Shown here piece by piece: positions 16,244 through 23,319 of a stretch of DNA of 64,000 nt. Positions within the stretch are counted from its first letter, which is position 1. Each line of letters starts with the position of its first letter. The translations under genes were made by a program, and so were the position numbers. Source of the DNA: S5-327 sp965200975 (GTDB lineage: Bacteria > Chloroflexota > Dehalococcoidia > Lucifugimonadales > Australimonadaceae); contig OZ241740.1 of assembly GCA_965200975.1 (NCBI GenBank), positions 558,001 through 622,000 of the forward strand. Direction: 5' to 3'. The notes under the pieces were generated by a model. It saw nothing but the letters and a program-made list of their open reading frames with translations. It was not told the DNA's origin and did no database searches.

Positions 16244-16527
16244 TTCTTCACGTAAGTCTTGAACCGATCAACACTCGTAAAGCACCGGTAACCGGCCTCA
16301 CTTGCGAGAGATTGAGTTGAAGAATCTTCATTGAGTAGCAGGACAACCGGTTCGCTTCGTTCAAGCTGTAAACCATCAGGCCAGGCAAGATCGAATACCG
16401 CCAATTGTTGACCAGAATTCGCGTCGGCATAATCAAATGCTATAGCTCCGGCCGCCAATCCTTGATCGACGACCCATAGGTTGATGGAGCCGCTGTCAAT
16501 CTTGTTAAGGAGGTCTTTTATTTTCAT
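16210..16527 (-). CDS. Small hypothetical protein, possibly a DUF262 remnant
   Basis: A 105-residue frame with clearly lower GC and different codon use than its neighbours. The opening MKIKDLLNKIDSGSI resembles the first residues of DUF262/GmrSD-type proteins (which continue with an ALPEFQRGYVW segment), but here the match stops and the rest (WPDGLQLERSEPVVLLLNED, then AGYRCFTSVDRFKTYV) is unlike the nuclease core. It may be the two ends of a larger gene joined by a deletion, or an unrelated small gene. AAGGAGG lies before the ATG, so it could be translated. It overlaps the end of the HepT remnant tail to tail. Confidence 0.4.
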   Translation of the reverse strand: MKIKDLLNKIDSGSINLWVVDQGLAAGAIAFDYADANSGQQLAVFDLAWPDGLQLERSEPVVLLLNEDSSTQSLASEAGYRCFTSVDRFKTYVKNQILQETETIS

Positions 16528-16563
16528 TTACGCTATTCCTCTCATAGCTCTTACCCAACCCCC

Positions 16564-17295
16564 CTAACACCAATCCGCGTAGAGGGGGTCCTCCGCCACG
16601 TATGCTCGCATGATGCCGTCGTAGACGAGCCAGAAGGTGTCGAGGGTGGCGTTGAGGGACTCGCGGACAGCCCGCTGTTCGAGGTCGCTTACGGCGTATT
16701 TCTCGATGACGTAGGGGCCGACTTTCATGTGGTCTTCGTCGACCGACATGTGGAGCGTCCAGTAGAGGATGTCGTCACTCTCGCGTTCGAAGCCGTAGTG
16801 GTCGCAGAGTCCGTTGACGACGCGCTGCATGCGTCCGCTGGCGGTGCCTTCGAGGGCGAGCCCCTGCGACGCGTAGAGCTCGAGCCATGAGCGTTGGGAG
16901 ATGAGCAGCTCGCGCCAGTTGAGGAGTCCGCGCGTCTCGGGGAGCGGCTGTGCGGCGTCGAGCTCGTCGCGGGGGATGCCGGCAGCCTCGGCGAAGCGGA
17001 TGTAGAGCTCCTTGTGGCCGGCGGTGCCGGTCTCGCCGCCCTCGGCCTCTTCAGAGAGATTCTCGAACCACATACGCTCGAGCTCGGAGTCTTGCGGGGA
17101 GCGGGCGAACATAGCGGCGATGGGTTTGGGGAACGGCTTGGGGAAGAGCAGGTAGAACTGTTTGATGAAGCCGTTGAGTTGGGGGCGGGTGAGCTTGCCG
17201 TTCTCGATGAGGTCGAAGAGGGGGTGGTTCTTGCTGTGCTTGCGCTGCTGCAGTTCCTGCATCTCAGCGAGGAAGGCTTGGGGTGCGATCGCCAT
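16564..17295 (-). CDS. Haem-oxygenase-like iron-containing redox enzyme (PqqC/TenA/CADD fold)
   Basis: A 243-residue all-helical protein: RKHSKNHPLFDLIENGKLTR at the N-terminus, LLFPKPFPKPIAAMFARSP, ENLSEEAEG, LYIRFAEAAGIPRDEL, and a C-terminal LHMSVDEDHMKVGPYVIEKY. The spaced acidic and histidine residues (E in ENLSEE, the E/D/H of VDEDH) fit the HO-like diiron oxidases/oxygenases related to PqqC and CADD. Members make small metabolites such as p-aminobenzoate or cleave amino-acid-derived substrates; which of these applies is not visible. It is followed on the same strand by a tandem repeat array. Confidence 0.72.
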   Translation of the reverse strand: MAIAPQAFLAEMQELQQRKHSKNHPLFDLIENGKLTRPQLNGFIKQFYLLFPKPFPKPIAAMFARSPQDSELERMWFENLSEEAEGGETGTAGHKELYIRFAEAAGIPRDELDAAQPLPETRGLLNWRELLISQRSWLELYASQGLALEGTASGRMQRVVNGLCDHYGFERESDDILYWTLHMSVDEDHMKVGPYVIEKYAVSDLEQRAVRESLNATLDTFWLVYDGIMRAYVAEDPLYADWC

Positions 17296-17397
17296 GCTGC
17301 GGCCTCCGGAGGCGGTATGTGTCGGGCAGGAGTGTATCCCAAAGCAGGCAAGGTTGCGGGAGAGCAGGCTGTTCGGGGCGGGCAGGCGAGGCGTGAG

Positions 17398-17592
17398 CGC
17401 TGGCGCGCTGCTGGGAGAGCGTTCGCTTCCCCGGTCTCCCTGGGAAACTCAGCAGCGCCCGTAACCTGGGAGTGGCGGTGCAGCTGGGAGAGCGTTCGCT
17501 CCCCCAGACCCCCTGGGGGAACTCAGCAACGCCCGTAACCTGGGAGTGGCGGCGTAGCTGGGAGAGCGTGCGCTCCCCCAGACCCCTGGGTT
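17398..17592 (+). repeat. Tandem triplicate of the dispersed palindromic repeat
   Basis: Three cores at 17411-17434, 17484-17507 and 17558-17581 share CTGGGAGAGCG on the left arm and CGCTCCCCCAG (first copy CGCTTCCCCGG) on the right arm. The unit period is 73-74 bases, and the spacer between cores (ACTCAGCAACGCCCGTAACC then TGGGAGTGGCGG) is itself repeated. The array sits between the end of the nitrile hydratase operon and the start of the iron-enzyme gene. Spacers are near identical, so it is not a CRISPR array. Confidence 0.88.
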
Positions 17593-17599
17593 TGTCCCT

Positions 17600-17950
17600 T
17601 CAGAGTTCGACGGGCTGGCCGTGAGGGGTGCGGAGGTAGGCCTCGCGCCATTCGTTGCTGCGCCGGTCGACTTCTGGTTGGAGTGCGAGGCCCTTGGCGG
17701 AGCAGATGCGCTCGAGGGCGCGGGCCCAATGGAGGTAGTAGGTGTCGCCGAGATCGGGGTCGCCGGCCTGCTGGGCCGCGGCGATCTCCGCGCTGAGGGC
17801 GGCGGCCCATTCTGCCCAGGTGAAGTGTCCATCGCCGGAGAGGCGGACGGCCAGGGCGAAGGCGGCGGCCTGCCAGGGCTCGGCGAATACGGGGCCGTCG
17901 TCGTCGCGGGGGATGGCGCCGAGAGCGGCGAGGTCGGGGCTGTCGGTCAT
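17600..17950 (-). CDS. Nitrile hydratase accessory (activator) protein
   Basis: A 116-residue protein matching the cobalt-type nitrile hydratase accessory family: PVFAEPWQAAAFALAVRLSG, FTWAEWAAALSAEI and YYLHWARALERICSAKGL, close in plan to the N-terminal half of the beta subunit. Such proteins (P14K/NhlE type) bring cobalt to the alpha subunit by subunit swapping. Its ATG overlaps the beta-subunit stop as ATGA, giving the order alpha-beta-accessory typical of functional operons. The gene ends next to the tandem repeat array. Confidence 0.88.
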   Translation of the reverse strand: MTDSPDLAALGAIPRDDDGPVFAEPWQAAAFALAVRLSGDGHFTWAEWAAALSAEIAAAQQAGDPDLGDTYYLHWARALERICSAKGLALQPEVDRRSNEWREAYLRTPHGQPVEL

Positions 17951-18618
17951 GAGACGGGCTCCAGGTAGTCCTCGAAGAGGTCGACGTGCACGACGCTTGT
18001 GGGGTCTGCGGAGTCGCCCCAGAGTTCGCGGGCGTCGAAGCGGACGCTGTAGAGGTGGCGCCCCTCGTCGACGCCCTCGGCGCTGAGGTCGGCGAAGACG
18101 TGGGCGCCGTAGTGCTCGTGGATGACGCCGCGGCGCCCGAGGACGTAACGCGGTTCGCGGGTGTGTCCGCGCGTGCGCCGGTTGACGGCGCGGACGGCGT
18201 CGCCGGGCTTGAATCGCGGCGGCGCAGCGGCGGGCCGGTTGTAGTTGGGGTTGGCGAGCGAGAGGGTCGCGACCTGCTCGGGGCGGAGCACAAGCTCGCG
18301 CAGGGGTTCGGGGGCGGGGGATGCGGCGCGGCCCGAGGCGAGCTCTTCCGGGGTTACGAGTCCGGATTCAACGAGCTGTGTGCAGAGGCCCGCGAACCAG
18401 CTTTCGTAGTAGGAGTTGCGGAGGTAATCGGCGGGACGCTGACGCTCGCGGGCGTAGCGCCCTTTGTCGATGTTCCATTTCCCGAGGCGTCCGAGGGAGC
18501 GGACGATGCCGTAGACGCGCCCCTCCCAAGGGGCGTGGAAGACGGGCTCTTTGGATTCGGGCTCGGCCTCGACGGGGCCGAACCCATCCATTCCGCCGAG
18601 GTCGTGGATGCCGTACAT
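17947..18618 (-). CDS. nthB: Nitrile hydratase subunit beta
   Basis: A 223-residue subunit from the ATG at 18618 (MYGIHDLGGMDGFGPV, the standard beta-subunit opening). It continues with EPVFHAPWEGRVYGIV, YLRNSYYESWFAGL and the C-terminal SH3-like barrel: RFKPGDAVRAVN, GHTREPRYVLGRRGVI, YSVRFDARELWGD. It pairs with the alpha subunit to hydrate nitriles to amides. The alpha gene ends 23 bases upstream and the accessory gene overlaps its stop. A longer open frame to 18948 lacks family similarity and overlaps alpha. Confidence 0.92.
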   Translation of the reverse strand: MYGIHDLGGMDGFGPVEAEPESKEPVFHAPWEGRVYGIVRSLGRLGKWNIDKGRYARERQRPADYLRNSYYESWFAGLCTQLVESGLVTPEELASGRAASPAPEPLRELVLRPEQVATLSLANPNYNRPAAAPPRFKPGDAVRAVNRRTRGHTREPRYVLGRRGVIHEHYGAHVFADLSAEGVDEGRHLYSVRFDARELWGDSADPTSVVHVDLFEDYLEPVS

Positions 18619-18641
18619 CGTCTTCCGCTCTCCCAGGCTTC

Positions 18642-19313
18642 CTAGACCGCTTGCAGGGCCGTTGCTTCCGCGCTTTCCAGAGCGGGGAGGGCAGCCTTTT
18701 CGACGCCGATCATCGAATTGCGGGTGACCAGTTCGGCGAGCTGATCCTGAGTCCAGCCCTCGGTGTTGGCGGGACGTTCCGGGAGGACAAGGAACCGCAT
18801 CTCGGATGTGGAGTCCCACACGCGGATTTCCGTGCTGTCGGGGAGTTCGGCGCCGAACTGTTTCATCACGCCGCGGGGGTCGGCGACGGCTTGTGAGCGG
18901 TAGGGGGCGGACTTGTACCACACGGGAGGGAGTCCGAGCACCGGCCACGGGTAGCAGGAGCAGAGGGTGCAGACGACGAGGTTGTGGACGTCCGGGGTGT
19001 TCTCGACGACGCGGATATGCTCGCCGTGGGAGCTTTCGTAGCCCATAGAGGCCATGGCGGCGGTAGGGCTTTCGAGAAGCCAGCGTTTGAAATCAGGGTC
19101 GTCCCATGCGCGGGCGACGATGCGCTTTCCGTTCATAGGGCCGACTTTCGTTTCGAAGGTGTCGACGAGGGCGTCGATTGTCGCGGAGTCGATCAGGCCC
19201 TTTTCGGCAAGGAGCGATTCGAGGGCCTTCACGCGCAACTCGATGTCGGCGGGCGGCTCGGTGAAGCCGTTATGGTCGTGTTGTTCGTGGTCGTCGTGGT
19301 GATGGTGGCTCAT
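18642..19313 (-). CDS. nthA: Nitrile hydratase subunit alpha, cobalt type
   Basis: A 223-residue catalytic subunit. The metal-binding claw reads VCTLCSCYPWPVLGLPP with ligands C115, C118 and C120; the Thr between the first two cysteines is the mark of cobalt-containing, as opposed to iron-containing (CSLCSC), enzymes. Other family segments: RVKALESLLAEKGLID, GKRIVARAWDDPDFKRWLL and SAPYRSQAVADPRGVMKQFG. The N-terminus MSHHHHDDHEQHDHNG is unusually rich in His and Asp and may help metal capture. With beta and the accessory protein it forms a complete operon; an amidase that would use the product is not in this window. Confidence 0.93.
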   Translation of the reverse strand: MSHHHHDDHEQHDHNGFTEPPADIELRVKALESLLAEKGLIDSATIDALVDTFETKVGPMNGKRIVARAWDDPDFKRWLLESPTAAMASMGYESSHGEHIRVVENTPDVHNLVVCTLCSCYPWPVLGLPPVWYKSAPYRSQAVADPRGVMKQFGAELPDSTEIRVWDSTSEMRFLVLPERPANTEGWTQDQLAELVTRNSMIGVEKAALPALESAEATALQAV

Positions 19314-19429
19314 AGGGCAGCTCCTTGCGCTGGGAGTGGGTGAGAGTGTGCCAAGCCCTGGGCGAGAGTGTCAATTGACGCGTGCGGGCGCTCACGTCCA
19401 ATCACGCTTCAAATCACGCTCAATCACCC

Positions 19430-20236
19430 TTAGTGGAGAGCGCGGATGGCGGCGAGGTCCGGAGGGGTTTCGCCGCGGTGGACGACGACTGCGTCGTCGA
19501 AGCCGGCGTCGGCGAGCTGTTGGAGGCGTTCGGCGGCTGCTTCGGAGCTGCAGCGCAGGTGGAATGCGTTGTCGGGGAGAGGCTCCGTGGGGGCGGCAAG
19601 GTCGATGGAGACATTAGTGACGATGGCTCGCCGACCTCCGGCGGCGCGGTAGCGGTCGATGCCGTCTTTGAGAGTGGCGAACCCTGAGAAGAAGCCGGAG
19701 GCGATCCAGCCGTCGTACTCTTCCGCTGCGGCGCTGATCCACCGGGGGCCGGCCCAGCTGCCAATGAGGACGGGCGGGCCGCCCCATACGGCGGGGACGG
19801 GGTTGAGGCTGACGTCCTCGACGGCGCGTCCGTTCCAGAGGCGGCGCATAACGGCGAGGTTGTGGGTGAGCAGCTGCATGCGGTCGTCGAAGTTTTTGCC
19901 GACGGCGTTGAAGTCCGTTTTGGTTGAGCCTGCTCCGACGCCCAGGAGGAGCCGGCCCTCGCAGATGAGTTGCGTGGTGAGGACGCGGTTGGCGAGTTCG
20001 ACGGGATGCCGGAGAGGGACTTGCAGGATGCCGAGGCCGACTTCGACGCGTTCGGTGGCGGCTGCGGCCACGGCGGCGGCGGCGAGGGGGTCGAACGAGA
20101 AGCGTCCGCGTCCGATAGAGTCGAAGAACCACACGCTGTCGAACCCGTGCAGTTCGGCGTCGCGCGCGCCTCGGGAGACGACGTCGTTGGCGGGGGGCTC
20201 GCCGAAGTTGATGGGGAGAGCTATACCGAGTCTCAT
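19430..20236 (-). CDS. LLM-class flavin/F420-dependent oxidoreductase
   Basis: A 268-residue luciferase-like monooxygenase-fold protein: MRLGIALPINFGEPP start, FDSVWFFDSIGRG, ERVEVGLGILQVPLRHPVEL and ICEGRLLLGVGAGSTKTDF. It is shorter than most family members (about 300-360), with the insertion regions reduced. Such enzymes use FMNH2 or F420 to oxidise or reduce small organic compounds. Cofactor and substrate are not evident. It is followed 27 bases upstream by the racemase-fold gene on the same strand, so they may form a small catabolic operon. Confidence 0.8.
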   Translation of the reverse strand: MRLGIALPINFGEPPANDVVSRGARDAELHGFDSVWFFDSIGRGRFSFDPLAAAAVAAAATERVEVGLGILQVPLRHPVELANRVLTTQLICEGRLLLGVGAGSTKTDFNAVGKNFDDRMQLLTHNLAVMRRLWNGRAVEDVSLNPVPAVWGGPPVLIGSWAGPRWISAAAEEYDGWIASGFFSGFATLKDGIDRYRAAGGRRAIVTNVSIDLAAPTEPLPDNAFHLRCSSEAAAERLQQLADAGFDDAVVVHRGETPPDLAAIRALH

Positions 20237-20263
20237 AGCGGCGCTCCTTGCGGGGACTGCGGT

Positions 20264-20983
20264 CTAGGGCAGCGGCGGCCACTCGCGCGCCAGGCGTCCC
20301 TTGTCTGGGATGCTGAACCGGCGGTCGAGTTTGGAGACGACGGCCCAGAGCATTGCGGGATTGCTGGAGACGATGGGCAGGCCGAACTCGGCTTCCATCG
20401 CGTCGATGACGGGGAGGGGATTGAGGACGGCGCCCTGGAAGTAGACGGCCTGCACGTTGCTTGCAGCGCTCATCGCGCCGCGGGCCATATCGAACACGAC
20501 CTGGGAGTCGAGGTCGACGGCCTCCTGCTCGCTGGAGAAGCCGAGGTCGGCGAGCTGGACGTCGAAGCCGGCGCTAACGAGGTGGCGGACAACGAGGGCG
20601 TTCATTGCGGAGTCGAACGGGGTCAGCAAGAGGATGCGGCTGGCGCCGTAGGTTCGGAGAGCGAGCTCGCCGGCGCCGAGGGCTGTAGTGAAAGGGACGT
20701 CGAGCGCGTCGGCTAGGCGTCCGCGCAAGCCGGGGTTCTGCACCTCGACGGGCGCGCCGGGGACGATGACGCCTTCCCATCCGCGCTCGCGGGTAAGCGT
20801 GACGGCGCGTTCGATGATGGAGTCGGCGCGGGCGGCGAAGTCGGTGAGCGCGCTTTGCATCACGCCGAGCTCCTGCATGTCGAGGTCGATGCCGTTCGGG
20901 ATCATCGCGGCGAACTCGTCGTAGTGGCTCCGGCCTGCGCCGGGTTTGAGGAAGCCTATCTTCAGGTCGTCGTCGGTGGTCAT
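20264..20983 (-). CDS. Asp/Glu racemase/maleate isomerase-fold protein with no cysteine
   Basis: A 239-residue protein with the arylmalonate decarboxylase/maleate isomerase/aspartate racemase fold: KIGFLKPGAG opening, a VIVPGAPVE segment, PFTTALGAGELALRTYG, ILLLTPFDSAMN and QAVYFQGAVLNPLPVIDAME. In this family the segment after each beta strand normally carries a catalytic Cys (as in a CTS or CTN turn); here both turns read GAP and QGA, and the whole protein contains no cysteine at all. The usual two-base or Cys-based reaction is therefore impossible. It may bind a ligand or use different chemistry. It is divergent from the cupin gene at 21115. Confidence 0.72.
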   Translation of the reverse strand: MTTDDDLKIGFLKPGAGRSHYDEFAAMIPNGIDLDMQELGVMQSALTDFAARADSIIERAVTLTRERGWEGVIVPGAPVEVQNPGLRGRLADALDVPFTTALGAGELALRTYGASRILLLTPFDSAMNALVVRHLVSAGFDVQLADLGFSSEQEAVDLDSQVVFDMARGAMSAASNVQAVYFQGAVLNPLPVIDAMEAEFGLPIVSSNPAMLWAVVSKLDRRFSIPDKGRLAREWPPLP

Positions 20984-21114
20984 GGGGTTTCCTCGCTCTC
21001 TCTAGTTCTCTTCCCTATTCTCGCGGAATCTATCCTGGCGGATTTGCTCTCCCGCATCATACCCGGCCCGCCAAAGGAGTATGGTACGGGCATCATAGGC
21101 GGGGAGGAGACGTC

Positions 21115-21558
21115 ATGGCGACAGAGCGCGAAACTGTTGGACGGATGGAAGCGATCCGCTACGAGACGCCCGACCTTGGCGGTCAGCCAAAGACATCGAC
21201 GCTGCTTGGCCGGACAGACCACCTTGGCGTTGTGGTGCAGGTAGTGAGCAAGGACGGAGGAGAGACGAACCTGCCTGCGCACGCTGCGCAGGATGCTGTC
21301 TGGTTCGTGCTGGGAGGCCGCGCGCGGTTCTACGGGAGCGACGGCGAGTCGGTGGAGCTGGGCCCAAAAGACGCGCTGTTCATTCCGAAGGGAACTCCGT
21401 ACTGGTTCGAGTCGATCAGCGAAGAGCCGCTGGAGATTATGCGGAACTCGGCGACCGACCCGAGCATCAGGAATCAGCGGGTGAACTACGAGGCGCTGCG
21501 GGAGCGGCAGCAGGACGGCCGCCACGCCGATAGCGTGTACGCGACGACGCAGGCTTAG
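21115..21558 (+). CDS. Cupin-domain protein
   Basis: A 147-residue protein with one cupin barrel (about residues 40-120). THLP-like metal motif appears as ETNLPAHAAQDAVWFVLGG, with NLPAH-x-A-x-D replacing the more usual GxHxH; later strands give VELGPKDALFIPKGTPYWFE. GGGGAGGAGA precedes the ATG. The function is not assignable from sequence; similar proteins occur beside catabolic enzymes. A hotdog-fold gene follows on the same strand after about 60 bases. Confidence 0.65.
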   Translation: MATERETVGRMEAIRYETPDLGGQPKTSTLLGRTDHLGVVVQVVSKDGGETNLPAHAAQDAVWFVLGGRARFYGSDGESVELGPKDALFIPKGTPYWFESISEEPLEIMRNSATDPSIRNQRVNYEALRERQQDGRHADSVYATTQA

Positions 21559-21615
21559 GGAGAGAGGGAGAGGGAGAGAAGACGCTTTCCCGATGAGCTT
21601 TCAGGCGAGAGGGGC

Positions 21616-22128
21616 ATGGGCAGTACGAGCAGCATCGGTATGAGAGAGACCGCGTTTCAGGACTTGCTGCCGGGCAATCACTGCTGGGGGTGCGCGCCGG
21701 ACGCGAAAGACGGCTTGCGCATTCGCAGCTTCTGGGATGGCGAAGAGACAGTGTGCGAGTGGACGCCGCGCCCGGAGTTCGCCGCCGGCCCCACGCACAT
21801 TCTGTACGGCGGGATGATTAGCTGCGTTATCGATTGTCACTGCATATGGACAGCCATTGCGGAGGCGTACCGGGCCGAGGAGCGCCAGATTGGCGAGGGA
21901 CGGACGATCTGGTTCGCGACGGCGTCGTTGAGCGTGTCGTACAGAAAGCCGACGCCTATCGATCAGCCGCTGACGTTGCGGGCCCGCGTTACGGAGATGC
22001 GCGGGCGGAAGGCGCTGGTGAGCTGCTCGCTCGTCTCCGGAGGGACGGAGACGGCCACAGGCGAGATGGTTGCGGTGCGCGTGCCGCCGGAATGGTTCGA
22101 GCCGGAATCGGGAGGGGAGCATGGCTAA
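21616..22128 (+). CDS. Hotdog-fold thioesterase (PaaI-like)
   Basis: A 170-residue protein whose residues 20-160 match the PaaI/thioesterase hotdog fold: NHCWGCAPDAKDGLRIR, a YGGMISCVIDCHCIW central helix (the Gly-Gly/Asp position of the active site), FATASLSVSYRKPTP and LRARVTEMRGRKALVSCSL. Such proteins hydrolyse acyl-CoA or act as dehydratases. The two cysteines in NHCWGC are common in this subgroup. Its end overlaps the start of the next gene (ATG at 22121 inside its last codons), so the two are probably co-translated. Confidence 0.75.
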   Translation: MGSTSSIGMRETAFQDLLPGNHCWGCAPDAKDGLRIRSFWDGEETVCEWTPRPEFAAGPTHILYGGMISCVIDCHCIWTAIAEAYRAEERQIGEGRTIWFATASLSVSYRKPTPIDQPLTLRARVTEMRGRKALVSCSLVSGGTETATGEMVAVRVPPEWFEPESGGEHG

Positions 22129-23194
22129 CGAAATCAGGGTGACGGGGCTGGTGGAGCGGCCTATGGAGTTGGGTTACGAGGGGCTGGCCGCGCTGCCGGG
22201 GCAGATTGCGGATGTGTCGGCGCTGGCGCCGGGGCGCGCAGGAGGCGCTGTGCAGCTATCGGCGGTGCTCGATGCGGCGGGGGCCAGGGCCGACGCGGCG
22301 TTCATAACGCTCGAGGCGGAGGGCGACTTCGCGGCGAGCGTCCCCCTCGCGGCTGTTGCGGAGCGCGCGCTGATTCTGTACGCGCTGGGAGAGGGTCCGC
22401 TGCCGGAGGCCCAGGGCGGACCGGTGCGGTTCCTCATCCCCGACCCTGCGGCGTGCGGCGTGGCGGAGGTCGATCAGTGCGCGAACGTGAAGTGGCTGCG
22501 GAGCATCGAACTGAGCGCGGAGCGGGGACGGGACGTTCGACCGACTACGCTTCGGGCGCATGCGGCGCTGCACGAGGCTGAGGAGCGCGCCCGCGAGCAG
22601 CGCGCCCGCGAGCAGCGCGAACAGGGGGAGGGGGTAGCGATGGCGAGGCTGCCGGAAGTGAACCGCGAGGCTGTGCCCGAGGAGTTGCGGGCCGCGTTCG
22701 ATGAGTTGGTGGCGCTGAGCGACAACAGCGTGCCCATTGGGCCGGGGATGGTTGCGGCGCTGAGTCCGAACCTGGCGCTTCGGCGGCGTCCGCTCAGCAA
22801 TTACGTTCGGTGGGAGCTACAGCTGCCTGCGCGGGCGCAGGAGCTGGCCGTGCTGGTTACGGCCCGGCAGATGGATTGCGGGTACGTGTGGAACGCGCAC
22901 GCGCCGATGGCGCGAAAGGCGGGCGTCGCCGACGCCCTGATCGACGCGATACGCGACCGCCGGCCGCTGCCGGAAATGGACGCGGAGGAGTCGGCGGTCG
23001 TGACGTTCGTGACAGAGGCGCTGACTGCGCGCCGCGTGTCGGACACGGCGTTCGATGCGGCGGTGGCGCAGTTCGGGCTGCAGAACACCATCGACCTGAT
23101 TGCGCTGATGGGTCAGTACATCACGAACGCGGGCTTCCTGAACGTGTTCGAAGTTCCGCTGCCGGAGACGTCGGAGCCGCTGTTGCCGGTTTAG
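22121..23194 (+). CDS. Degenerate Moco-binding domain fused to a carboxymuconolactone decarboxylase-like domain
   Basis: One 357-residue frame. Residues 1-145 have the sulfite-oxidase-type molybdopterin-binding pattern (RVTGLVERPMELGYEGLAAL, VQLSAVLDAAGA, LYALGEGPLPEAQGGPVRF, NVKWLRSIEL) but lack the conserved cysteine that binds molybdenum. Residues 148-172 are a charged Ala/Glu/Arg/Gln linker with a repeated RAREQ unit. Residues 174-357 are an AhpD/CMD-fold domain (LPEVNREAVPEELRAAFDEL, then DCGYVWNAHAPMARKAGV). The CMD part has its own ATG at 22640 preceded by GGGGGAGGGGG, so it may also be made separately. It lies downstream of the hotdog gene with an 8-base overlap. Confidence 0.7.
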   Translation: MANEIRVTGLVERPMELGYEGLAALPGQIADVSALAPGRAGGAVQLSAVLDAAGARADAAFITLEAEGDFAASVPLAAVAERALILYALGEGPLPEAQGGPVRFLIPDPAACGVAEVDQCANVKWLRSIELSAERGRDVRPTTLRAHAALHEAEERAREQRAREQREQGEGVAMARLPEVNREAVPEELRAAFDELVALSDNSVPIGPGMVAALSPNLALRRRPLSNYVRWELQLPARAQELAVLVTARQMDCGYVWNAHAPMARKAGVADALIDAIRDRRPLPEMDAEESAVVTFVTEALTARRVSDTAFDAAVAQFGLQNTIDLIALMGQYITNAGFLNVFEVPLPETSEPLLPV

Positions 23195-23319
23195 GGGGCT
23201 ACCGCATTCGCTGTTCGCGTAGGGCGCCGTTCCGCATCGTCTTGCGGCGGAGGCGCCCTTCGGGTATACCGCAGCAGATCAGCAGTCGGGCGCGTCCGGA
23301 GACGCGGGAGGAGGCGGAA

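Noticed and set aside
17398..17592. CRISPR array
   Set aside because: The repeats are palindromic and the spacers are nearly identical to each other; no cas genes are present.
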